NCBI GenBank assembly: GCA_905221605.1
Contig: CAJNDS010002691.1
Span: 61,001 to 125,000, forward strand
Direction of reading: 5' to 3'
Source: Symbiodinium natans
Taxonomy: Eukaryota > Sar > Dinophyceae > Suessiales > Symbiodiniaceae
Length of the DNA: 64,000 nt
Shown piece by piece: positions 54,425-64,000 of this stretch (positions are counted from its first letter, which is position 1; each line of letters opens with the position of its first letter). The translations under genes and the position numbers were made by a program. The notes below the pieces were generated by a model. That model saw only the letters and a list, made by a program, of their open reading frames with translations, searched no databases and was not told the DNA's origin.

Positions 54425-57290
54425 TTGAAAAGGGCTATTAGAGTTCAGCATTCCACCGCACAAGCTCCTCGCTCGAGATCCCATCGGATTCCAGCATATT
54501 CTGGTAGCTCATGCTTCGTGCTCTTGGCGCCCAAAAAACACTCCTGTTGTCTAGACACGTCACTGCACCAAATCACGGCAATTCCTTGAGCCGAAGGACC
54601 TGCAAGGAAGCTCTTTGCCGCTGTGCTGCGTGCTGTCGAGACTTGTTGCTTTAATGGTCAATATTGGTGATTTCGGCCCAAAAACCAGGTGCCGGCCTCC
54701 ACGACAGCTTAGTCGGGCTTAGGCCTTTGGGCCTGTTTTAGAGTCGAGGGCTCAGGGGTGATGCCTGGACACGGGAGCTTGACACCAGAATGCAAGACTG
54801 TAGACCTCGCAGCTTTTTAAAGCTTTTTGCCAATGGGAGGCGTTCTAGGCAGCATCTTGACGTAGCGCGCCAGGCTGAACGGTGTGCTGCGGTGCGCTTG
54901 AGGCATCTTGAGGCTGGTGCCCAGCAAACTGTAGCCGGGCGACTGAGAATGACGGTTTTGACCGAGAGCATGCTGGGCGTGTTGTGTTGTGCACACTGCA
55001 AGGCCGGGATTGCATGCGAATCACGGGGAGAGCTTCTTACTAAGCAGTAACCACATGGTCCCACATACACACTCCTTCCACTAAGGTTGTTATAAAGCTC
55101 TTCATGTCATGGCAAGTGCAACAGGCGACAATCGTCGCCAGCCCACCTCGTGAACTTGACAAATTAAAAGTCCTGGAGTGTTCTGCTACAATCCGCTTTC
55201 CGGCATTTTTCGAACGGCTTTTATATAGAGACCTTGGTTTTACATTCGGGGGGGGGGGGGAGGGGGGGTGGTGCGGGCACAAAAGAGCTCTCTAAAAACC
55301 TCGAGCCGACCTTTGAGCTTCACTCCTCTGAAGTGTAGGGTGCCACCCCATAGTGTGATTATCCCCCGGTTTATACTGTCATATTATTACATTAATTGCA
55401 GTATTGCGATTCTTGAGTCTTTGTGAATTAGAAAAAACGTGAGGGCTGTTTGCCTCTCTTCCGTTCTCTCTCGCTGTGCACCTCTGTCTTCTCTTCCGGG
55501 ATCTTCCGGGTATGTCCCAGTGCTTCGTGGCCTCAACAACTCCAACACCACTAGAAACCGGCTCTTCGCAGCCATTCAAAAGTGTGAGGTGCCCGTCGTT
55601 GCTGTGAAAGCTTTGAAACTTTTTAGGCAGTGTCATGTTGCAGGTTCCCGATCTATTGCCTAGAAAGTCGAGAAACCCCTCAATCCTCAGTGAGGAAGCA
55701 ACCGGAAAGCCTACTATGCCGAAACCATAAACGGTCTAAACGAGCCTTCGGATCCTCTTCTTGCCCTCCACGGCTGTTGCTGTCACGGCGTTGCCGGCGT
55801 TGCCATGGTCCGGCCACACACTCATGGGCCAACAGAAATGTCCTGAAATGCTACAGATGCGTGGATGTCCTTGAAGAATGGGGAGATACTAAAGTGCCAC
55901 ACGAAAACTAGCAGTGTGGACCTTCGTTTTTTCGTCGGCATATGAACTTGCATATTCTACAGCCGGGGCTATAGGACAGATGGATCCTGTCGAGGTCTTT
56001 TTGCCGAAGCCCATCGAGGGCAATGCCTGCAGCGCGGCGTCGAAGGTGCCTCCGCAGGTTCTTCTGCTAGTTTTGGCAGTTGGTCCCTTTGGGGGTTTTT
56101 GCAAAATGTGAGGCTCCGTCTTGTATATACATAGAGCTCCAAAAACGTACCCTAGCATACGGAGAACTGGCCATGTCAGTAAACTAGTACCGTATTCTCT
56201 ATGTCAGGATATATATATATATATACATATGTCATGTATGTATGCATGTATATATATATATATTCTCACAATGACCGGCCTAAAAGAACTTATTGCATGG
56301 GCCACTATAAATTTTTTAACATGGTGCATGTGGCATGCTAACAGAGAATATTTATGCACACCCGCCTTACAAACACATGTATATATATATACACACATAT
56401 ATATATATATCGGGCACGGGCTAAGACATGATCTCTAATTATGCGCGGGTTCATCTCGCTCGTTTACTCGCATATTCATCTGTCTTCATATCACGGGCCA
56501 GTATATTTCTCTTCTTGGGATGTGAATTAGAAAATTGCGTATCTTTCGTGTACCCTTATAAGGGGCCCTCTTGACGTGCAACCTCTTGTTCACCTAACTT
56601 GAGAAGGGGCTACGAAAGCTAGTCACCGCAGGGGGGTGGCATGCAGCGAGTCGGCAGGACTTGGAGCCGCCGGCGCAGCTTTTTCCGTATTTCAGGCACA
56701 TGCTTCAGGTGGCGGCAACCCCGTGTCGCAAACGAAGTTTAGGTACAGGGACGCTCTGTTCAGTACGACCTCTGCAAAGTACCACAGACCTTCAGAGCAT
56801 GGTGACTGTGGGGGGCGGGGGAGGACCTTGGGGTGGGGTGGGGGGGGACCTTGTGGGGGGGGGCGGGGAGGGGACCTGAAGGTGGTAGGGGGGGGGCCCC
56901 CCCCCCTACCTTATCCCACACGCAACCACCTTAAAGGAGGGGGGGGGGGGGGGGGGGCGTCGGCACCTTATCCTTCGAAAATGCTTCATGGTGAGGTGAG
57001 GGGCCCCCCCCCCCAACCCCCACCTTAAGTCTTGGGTTTCGGACCTGTTAAGGTGTGGAACCCTTTTTTTCCCTGGAAGCTTCTTAACAAGGTGAATACC
57101 AGTGCATGGGTAAACGACAACTCCCGCCAGCTCCACAGAGCTAGCTTTCGTGACTTTCAGGCATGAACTTCCAGCCCCAACAGATGCACCCCAAAGCCCT
57201 AAGTATAGCATCGATGTACACGCGCAAAGCTTGCCATTTCTTATTATTAATAGGGGCTGTTAAGGGCGTGTCTCCATGTCCCAAGAGCCC
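54425..57290. other. Spacer with microsatellites, no gene supported
   Basis: It contains G-runs (55247-55260, 56805-56960), AT microsatellites (56210-56260, 56380-56412) and moderate-GC sequence. Small frames exist on both strands near 55380-56160 (for example SAYELAYSTAGAIGQMD on plus and its minus counterpart) but neither has splice evidence. It is the presumed 5' region of the membrane-protein gene and 3' region of the SLATT-like gene. Confidence 0.4.
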
Positions 57291-57297
57291 GTACCCT

Positions 57298-57932
57298 TTG
57301 TCCCCCGAAATCCCCCCCCGAGCCCCAAAAAAGGGAATTGTCGAACATCTCCCGGTCTTTTGGAGTGTTAAGCGCTGAGGTTCGACTGTGCCCGTGAGCT
57401 ACGGCTCTTCCAGGCTGCCCGCTTGTCAGGGCGCGGGCAGCCGAGAATGGATTGGCTAGCGCACATGCAAAAGAGCCCTAGAAACCCCAAACCCTACATA
57501 AAGGCTTGAACTGACTTTGAAGCTTCTCTTGCACGGCGCCACATGGGAGGATGTAGGTTTAAATTGTTAGCCCGTTTCAGCCAACCCCGTCAGCGGAACG
57601 CTGAAGGACAGCGCAAAAAGCGCACCTTGAGGCGCGTAGCTCGAAAGGGCACAAAATGAAGCCAAACGACTGCCATATTTTGCACAGCGCTCACTGCATC
57701 ATAACAAGTTTGCTTGCTTTGTCCCCGAAATCGCGCCCAAAAGCGACAATTGCCGAACATCTCGCTGTCTTTTGGAGTATATGGGTTACCCCGGGCAACC
57801 CCGGGGCAACCCCTAAACGCTGAGGTTGGCTTGTGCCCTGTCGGCCGAGTGCAATACACATTTCGTATTCTGGGCTGCCCGCAGACAAGGGATCGGCTAG
57901 TGCACCTGCGTGAGCCCTAAGTTCAAAGACAC
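57298..57932. repeat. Diverged ~190 bp direct duplication
   Basis: 57298-57478 and 57718-57932 share ordered words: ttgtcccccgaaatc/ttgtccccgaaatc, gaacatctc, gtcttttggagt, gctgaggtt, ctgcccgc, ggctagygcac and gagccct. The second copy carries a ccccgggcaaccccggggca insertion. No coding function is visible. Confidence 0.75.
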
Positions 57933-57939
57933 AGGGCTG

Positions 57940-58795
57940 CAAGACATCTAGCATCATCTAGCTCTGCGAGCCACAGAGTAGCCCTAGACCCACAACCAAA
58001 ACCCTAAAAACTGCAGCACGAGTACTTTTGCCGCGTTTGTCCCGGCGTTTCCCCCGGCATGTCAGCTGGAAGTGAGGAGTTAAAAGGATGATGTTGACAA
58101 AGCCAGACCCGGAAAAGAAGACAACGCTGTAAGACTGTGTGTTCAGAGGTCACATACACGCATGTTATGGGCAACGAACCAGGGACTGCATGGTTACATG
58201 TTTGGCATACTGGATGCCAAGCTAACTCGATGATATCCTGCCTACTGGGCTACGCAAAGCCTGAAATCTCAGGGTGCCTAGAGGGGGAACTGTAGTTTGC
58301 TTGGGACATGTTAGATGCAAAATGCGCAGGCCCTAAGAGCATTTATGTACCTAATGTGTAATTCTTCCTTGCAGTTCAGGTGCACCAGTCACTCCTTTGC
58401 TCAAATGGCGGGACTCCGCAACTGAAACTGGCCGCAGAGACCAGGAAACGAAAGAAGGCACGCCAGCTGAAGTAGCAGGCCACCCGCATACGAGCCACAA
58501 AGAGCCCTCGTTTGCCCCATTGGCCGAAGAGCATTCAGGCCAGTGACTGGCGAAGCAGCAGCTGGTTTGGTTTCCAATCCGGCTGCTACCTCTCAGAAAC
58601 TCTACAGCTTAGAAAGGGCAATTTTTCTGGTGAACCGAAAGGATGGCGCCGCCTCGTCACCCTCTACTCGCACCGACGCACTGCTTCCAGATCAGGCTAC
58701 GCACACCTGCAAAGGGACACGTCTTTAAACCTCTAGACTCTAGATGAGCCCTGCCTTTGCTAAGGCTCTTCTTTGGCGTCGCCGGGTTCTGTTGG
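57940..58795. other. 3' flank of the SLATT-like gene
   Basis: No exon supported. A plus-strand frame at 58543-58728 (ATSQKLYSLERAIFLVNRKD) looks somewhat protein-like but has no signals. Confidence 0.4.
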
Positions 58796-58798
58796 GCC

Positions 58799-60486
58799 CT
58801 ACTTGCGCGCAGCCTTGGGCTGCACCTGTTGAGATTTCAGCATCTTGGCGGTTTTGACTTCCTGCTGCTTCTGGGCACGCGCCCATGCCTCACACTCACT
58901 GGTGATGATGTCCTTAGGTCCGCATGGAGCACTGGAGCTGCTTGGAAACCTAGAAAACCCTGAAAGAGACTAAACCCCAAAATGCAAGAAACAAGGATGC
59001 TCTGTTCAAGGCCTCGCGTCTTCAGTGGACTGGACAAGATGCTCTACGTTTGTGATCGCAGCCTTCTCTATTAGGTTAAGGCTGTTCCACCAGGACTCCA
59101 CCTCGAAAGCTCGAAAAAAAAGGGTGAAAAAGCGCGTATGGTTCCTAAGCACAGATTGATAATATGGGTCTTAAAGAGACGAATGTACTGATGCACAATC
59201 CCATGCGCCTACAAGCTCCTGCAAACCCTCCAAGGGCCCCGCGTTCTTCAGCGCCAGAATGGTATCAGAATATCGTTGGATGTTCTGCTGGACATTGTTG
59301 AACTCTGCCCAAGCGCTTGAGGCGGAGCTCAGCGCAGTGCCAACAATAACCCACTGGGTGAGGTTGTAGAAGGCAAGCACTGAGCTCATTGCCACACTGC
59401 AAAGCGACGTGAAAAACAACGCGCGGTTATACCACGCGTACCAGGGCAGCCGATCCTGGTAGAACTTGATCATTTTCTGAAGGCGCAACTCCACATAGCC
59501 TTTGGGCTTGAGAGGGCTGTGATGGTCGTCAGCACCAGGCTTGTGAGCTGAGTCGAGTTTGTGAAGAAGCTTCTCGATGGGGGTCTTTTTCTGGTGTGTT
59601 TTTTCTTCTTCGCTGAGTTTCTTTCGCCACAGACAACGCCGCAGCCAAAGCCGACAAATACAGCTAGCTTTTTCATGAACCTGCTGTTGCTTGAGCCAGT
59701 TTTTGTCTTTGAACTGCCCATGCGTGTACCAAGCTTTACGGTAGGTTCTTTGAAAGTCGGATCGCTGCAAGTCCGTTTCATTCACCGCTGCCCTCCGCCA
59801 GGCAATGAGCCTGGGCTGCAGTTAAGGTTCTCAAAGCAAGCAACGAGAATGGGCACATATAGTACATTGTTGAGCGCAAACATAAGCCTCTTTAAGGGCA
59901 GGAGCTGTGCTTCCAGCCTCTTCTCTTCAAGGTCCGAATCATAGCTGAAAACCCGTACCTGGAATGGGCCACATCTGGTGCGAAACAGCCATATGGTACT
60001 CTCCAGCTGCGTAGCTGCTGCGCGTAGCCTCTGCCAGCGCGCAACAGGATTTGTAAATCCAATTATTGAGATCAGACTTGTTGACAGCATAGCGATGGCG
60101 AATAATGCTTGGTCCACATCCAAGGTCTGCCACTCGAACTGCTCCAACAGAACAATCACGATGACCGAGGCCGCGTTCAACGACAGTTGAAGAAAGTAGA
60201 GCAGTCTGGCCATCCGGCCGTAAAACTTCGCCACGCCAGCAGCAACATCATGCTCATTCCATGCTTCACGCAGGAGCCGCAAAGCCTCTGTGCTGTTGCC
60301 TGAAGGGACCAACTTCACGAACAGCGAAAGAGCCCTCTCTCTTCCCTAAGCTCAGAGCCGTAACACAACCACTTAGGGTTTAGGGTTCAGGCTATCCTTC
60401 AGGAAGTCGTCCCTGCTCAGCCACATCGCGCACAGCGTCGTCGAGCTTGTGCTCCGGCCAATGTACATTAATGGATTTAGCCAAAC
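58799..60486 (-). CDS. Two-domain SLATT/DUF4231-like membrane protein
   Basis: Exons 59882-60345, 59213-59810, 59021-59101 and 58799-58912 sum to 1257 nt (419 codons with TAG at 58799-58801) and keep phase across introns with GT, GT and GA donors; the first intron is only 71 bp. An earlier exon near 60410-60486 (HWPEHKLDDAVRDVAEQG) probably precedes them. Each large exon holds a pair of transmembrane helices after an amphipathic helix: SLNAASVIVIVLLEQF with ALFAIAMLSTSLISIIGF, and ALFFTSLCSVAMSSVLAFY with WVIVGTALSSASSAW, each followed by a helix (WQRLRAAATQLESTIW, VQQNIQRYSDTILALK). That arrangement fits the SLATT/DUF4231 superfamily, small pore-like or sensor membrane proteins. The C-terminus is Lys/Gln-rich (KTAKMLKSQQVQPKAARK). 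Neighbouring exon VESWWNSLNLIEKAAITN is a familiar tail in dinoflagellate members. Confidence 0.8.
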
Positions 60487-61154
60487 CTGAAGACGTCGCC
60501 AGAGACAGGGCTGAAGAGGCAAACGATGCAATCGTGTCGTCCTTGGCCCGTTTCCGGATCCTGCTGCCAACTGTGGGGCTCGATCAAACATCGGAGTAAG
60601 AGTGTGTTGTCTTTTGTTGCGCACACTTTTGCTCAACACGCCGTTTTGTAACTCACGCGGGTGGCCCAGCAAAAGACCGCTCGGGGCACGAGGGGCATGC
60701 TTCTTTTGTTCGGCACGTGGCCCAGAGCAGAGAAGAAAAACATCAATTTTCTTCATGTTTTACTCCAAATTACTACGTAACTTGGAGTAAAGAGGAAACC
60801 TCCTATTCTCGGCATAACAAGAGAAAAACCTCAACTTTCGGTTTTTTCTATGTATCTTATCGAAATTTTCATACACAGAAAACTCTATTTCCTTTATATT
60901 CCCATGGGAACTCCTGTATTTTCTCCCGTTTAGAGGAAACTCTCTCTTGTCATTTCATTGTTGTTGTTGGTACCACTCTTAACAGTATACTCATTTTACT
61001 CTATATATATATATATATATATGGCCCCAGTGACCTACCCTTTTTCGCCTTGTCTTAAGTCATCCAGCTGCGCTGCAAGCAAACTCGGTGTGCAATATAG
61101 CATGTTTCTTGGGGCGTAGACTAAAATGAAACTAAAATCCGAATACACGGGCAA

Positions 61155-61352
61155 TTAAAAAACCAAAAACACCAAACCAAAAAAAAAAAAAAACAAAAAA
61201 CCAAAACCAAAAAAAACAATTTTCCGGAACTCTCAGGAATCCCTACGAGGCTTCTCCAAGAGTTCCGGAAAATTGGTGTTTTTGGTTCTTTTGTTTTTTT
61301 TGGTTTTGGTCTTGTTGGTTTTTTTTGGTTTTGGTATTTTGGTTTTTTGGTT
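61155..61352. repeat. Foldback hairpin with a perfect 17 bp stem
   Basis: caattttccggaactct (61217-61233) pairs perfectly with agagttccggaaaattg (61259-61275) around a 25 nt loop. The flanks are A/C-rich on the left (accaaaaccaaaa) and T/G-rich on the right (ttttggttttggt), extending the imperfect stem to about 200 bp. Confidence 0.85.
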
Positions 61353-61414
61353 CGCCTTTACGTGGCAATAACTACGCATTTTTAAGTGCGTTTTTGTACT
61401 TGTGAATTTGCTTG

Positions 61415-62400
61415 TGCATGGCCTTCACTAAGTACTGTTCAAGGAAGATTGTGCATTTTTAAGCTTGCTTCTGCAAATTGTGCCTTTCGGACATAGTATA
61501 TAAGTGGTCTTAATGAAATACTTCAGAAACAAAGATTTCATTGTTATGCAAGTAGAATCGCTTCTATTGCTGTTAGTGTTTATTTCGTATTTTGGTTGAG
61601 TATGGTCCTTTAAATAGTAGTCACTTGAGTCAGATTGGGCGTTGTTTCATGAATATGTAAACATAAGATATTTCAGTGTACTTTTCAGATAGTATTTGAT
61701 TGATACTTGCCTAGCGCACATTCTATTTATGTACAAAGCAGTATTCTTGTGCATGGCCTTTACTAACTATATTTCTAGGAAGGTATTTTTACATTGTATT
61801 GTAAGTAGAACCGCTTCTATTTCCATTAGTATTTATTGCATATTTTAGTTGGGTATGGTATTTTGAATAGTGGTCTATTTCCATTAGTTTTTATTTCACA
61901 TTTTGGTTGGGTATGGTACTTTAAATAGTGTTCATTTGAGTCAGATTGGGCGATTCACATAGTACTTACTCTAGTAGATAAATCGCATAGAATGATGATT
62001 TCAAAACAAGAAATATTTCATGAATATGTAAACGGAAGTTATTACAGTGTACTTTTCAGATAGTATGTGGTTTATACTTTGCCTAGTACAAATTCTGTTT
62101 ATGTACAAAGCAGCATTCTTGTGCTATGGCCTTTACTAACTACTTTTCTAGGAAGGTATATAAGTGGTCTTTATTTAGTACTTGAGAAGTTATTTAAGTA
62201 GAATCGCTTCCGTTGCCGTTCGTGTTTATTTCATATTTTAGTTTAGTATGGTATGTTGAATCTAGTCTTCGCTTGAGTCAGATTGAGCTATTTACTTAAT
62301 ACTCCAGGAGTTAAATTCGCATACAATAATGAGCGCAATGTTTCATGAATATGTAAACATGAGGTATTTCAGTGGACTTGTCAGATAGTATTTGATTAAT
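61415..62400. repeat. Degenerate tandem repeat, period about 325-370 bp
   Basis: gcatggcctt at 61415 and 61751 and ctatggcctt at 62124 start similar blocks, and tttcatgaatatgtaaac recurs at 61648, 62017 and 62340. Shared words include gtcagattggg, cagatagtattt and agaatcgcttcyrttgc. No open frame of note. Confidence 0.8.
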
Positions 62401-62749
62401 TCTGCGCCTAGTACAAACACAATTGTATAGTTAAAAAATGTATTTGTTGCTCTACAAAACATTATTTGCCCGTTAAACGCACAACCCAGGAAAAACCAAA
62501 GATTTAAAAACCTAAAGACAGCATTGTCCGCTTCAGATTCAAAATATAGATTAATCCAATGCTGGCTTATCGGGGCCTGCGAGGTGGGTGTCCCAAAGAT
62601 GTCCTTCATTACCCGGTGATTAACTACGCGACTTTGGGCCTTCGCTATTCTTTTTTTGTAAAAAAGGCCGAAAAAGGGTAGGTCGCTGGGGGGGGGGTAG
62701 CATATATATGTCCGTCGCATAGCTCTTTCAGCTGATGGTCCGTCCCGCC

Positions 62750-63135
62750 CATCCCCTTCCCTGGCCCCATGCCCCATGGCCCCTATGGACCCATGGCTCC
62801 TGGTCTTTCAGCTGACTTTAAAGGGTCCCAGCGCATGCCCCATCCCCTAACCCCATGCCCCTCAAGCCGCATGGCCCCCATGGACCCATGGCTGCTGGCC
62901 CCATGGCCGTATAGCTCTTTCAGCCATGCCCCATGCCCCTCCACCCCCATGGCCCCCATGGACCCAGCTGACTGTAAAGCCCCATGCATGCCCTCCACTC
63001 TTCCACTCCCAGGCTCCTCCCTCATGACCCCATGGGATGCCCACCCACTCCGCCCCTTCCGCCCTTCATGGCTCCCCCCGCCCCATGCCCCTCGACCCGC
63101 ATTGGCCCCCATGGCTCCTGGCGCATAGCTCTTTC
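62750..63135. repeat. CCATGGACCCATGGC minisatellite
   Basis: Irregular units of ccatggacccatggc, gccccatgcccc and catagctctttcagctgac recur. Proline/methionine-rich and glycine/histidine-rich frames on the two strands are by-products. Confidence 0.9.
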
Positions 63136-63139
63136 AGCT

Positions 63140-63865
63140 GACTTTAAAGCCCAGTGCATGCTGAAACTTACTCTACTATTTCCTTTCGAATCCTTGGGTT
63201 AGGGGTTCAGTCTGGGGGCTTAGGGAGTTTAGGAACTAAGGGAGTTAAATGGCACTTATAGTTCATAAGTAACAATGCTGCCCACGTCACTGGCCGTTTT
63301 GGGGTCGGCGGCACTGGCGGTAGCCATTAAATCGGGCAGCGCGAGGTCCCCAAGGACCGAGCATTGACGGACCTTTTAACCCGGGTCGTCCCGGGAATAG
63401 CCTTGCTGGCCTCTGGCCTTCTGCGAAGCAGAATTTCAGGCCTAGCGGCACGGGCCGGCCCCCGCCCCCCAAAGCACGAAACCTTGAACCTTGGCACTGT
63501 CTTCTCTTTCCCGTGTCTTTGTCCTCTCCTTCTCTCTGTCTCTCTTTCTCCTGCCTTCGCCACCCCTCCCTCCCCCACCCCCCCCCCGCGCGCCGGCGCG
63601 CGCGCGCGCGCGCGCGCACCCGCATCAGGAGCATCAGTGGGGTTGGTTTGGGGGCCTTAAAAGCATTCTATGCATGCGTTTTGCCTTCGAAAAACCTTCA
63701 GAAAACGCTGTAAACACGTGTTTTTGGGCTTGGGAAGCCTTTTGGGACCCAGGAAAGGGAGCATCATGAGCATCAGCGGCCTCCCCCAGGCCATCCAAAA
63801 CCCCCTTAAACACGCCGATTGTATGTGCTTGAACGCTTGCGTGCCCACGAAACCCCCAAAAGCAA
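63140..63865. other. Unassigned end region with CT and CG microsatellites
   Basis: A CT-rich tract at 63500-63580, a C-run and a pure CG run at 63596-63617 are present. No supported exon on either strand, although a 107-codon minus-strand frame (63657-63980) stays open across the hairpin. Confidence 0.5.
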
Positions 63866-63897
63866 GACCCCGAATGCCCTGAAGGGCATTCGGGGTC
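63866..63897. repeat. Perfect 15 bp hairpin
   Basis: gaccccgaatgccct, a 2 nt spacer (ga), then agggcattcggggtc form a perfect inverted repeat with moderate GC. It stands alone, without a T-run, so a bacterial-type terminator is not implied. Confidence 0.9.
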
Positions 63898-64000
63898 CTG
63901 CTGTTCGGGTGTTTTGTAGGCACGAAGCCGTTCGAGCGCGTAAAATGAGCGATTTTAGGGGCGTTTGTACGTGGACCCACAAAACACTCGGTATTTACGA

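Larger units (their letters stand above)
61023..62691. mobile_element. AT-rich element with ~25 bp terminal inverted repeats
   Basis: The left end ccccagtgacctaccctttt then tcgcc (61025-61049) is the inverse of the right end ggccgaaaaagggtaggtcg then ctgggg (62666-62691), differing by one substitution and one indel. Both ends run outward into G/C and then an ATATAT tract. The 1.6 kb interior is AT-rich, has no transposase frame, and is made largely of a degenerate ~350 bp tandem repeat plus a foldback sequence near the left end. It fits a non-autonomous TIR element. Target duplications are hidden by the flanking AT repeats. Confidence 0.65.

Noticed and set aside
59685-59705. Spliced-leader-like ctggctcaag on the minus strand
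   Set aside because: It lies inside the SLATT-like coding exon (codons for NWLKQQ) and matches fewer than 12 bases.
62769-63128. Pro/Met-rich plus-strand frame
   Set aside because: It follows the period of the CCATGG minisatellite and has no other support.

Overview
This window looks like nuclear DNA of a dinoflagellate alveolate; a symbiodiniacean-like genome is plausible, but the species cannot be named. The evidence is that genes are split into many short exons that join in frame only if introns begin with GT, GC or GA and end in AG followed by G. The introns are full of dispersed telomere-like CCCTAAA/TTTAGGG words. The recognisable families (single-domain voltage-gated channels with an EF-hand tail, SLATT-like membrane proteins, fascin-like trefoils, Kelch arrays) are ones I know to be common in dinoflagellates. 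There are no bacterial operons, rRNAs or CRISPR arrays. All splice models here come from reading the sequence and checking codon phase; there is no transcript support.

Layout: 46-828 (+) is the last exon of a phospholipase D-like protein. 0.83-9.45 kb is a repeat-rich strip between convergent genes, with GCGAAAAAC minisatellites, AT microsatellites, a 1.24 kb tandem repeat and Kelch-exon relics. From about 9.4 to 60.5 kb every gene I can support lies on the minus strand. They are a six-unit Kelch gene (9.4-15.0), a fascin-like beta-trefoil exon (18.1-19.4) probably continuing from upstream exons at 20.0-22.5, exons of an unknown gene (24.8-27.1), a voltage-gated cation channel with ten phase-checked exons (28.5-33.5), an N-terminal exon (38.9-39.4), a protein with a tripartite thylakoid-lumen (Tat) presequence (43.8-44.6), an unknown gene (45.2-47.7), a large multi-pass membrane protein with Cys-rich segments (about 49.0-54.4) and a two-domain SLATT-like protein (58.8-60.5).

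Three AT-rich islands (32.1-33.2, 34.3-36.5 and 61.0-62.7 kb) interrupt this moderate-GC sequence. Two are bounded by inverted repeats and look like non-autonomous transposable elements or their remains. The genes do not form an obvious pathway. What they share is one transcriptional direction, extreme fragmentation by mixed-type introns, and expansion by tandem duplication. The last 1.3 kb (62.7-64.0) is minisatellite and unassigned sequence with one perfect hairpin.
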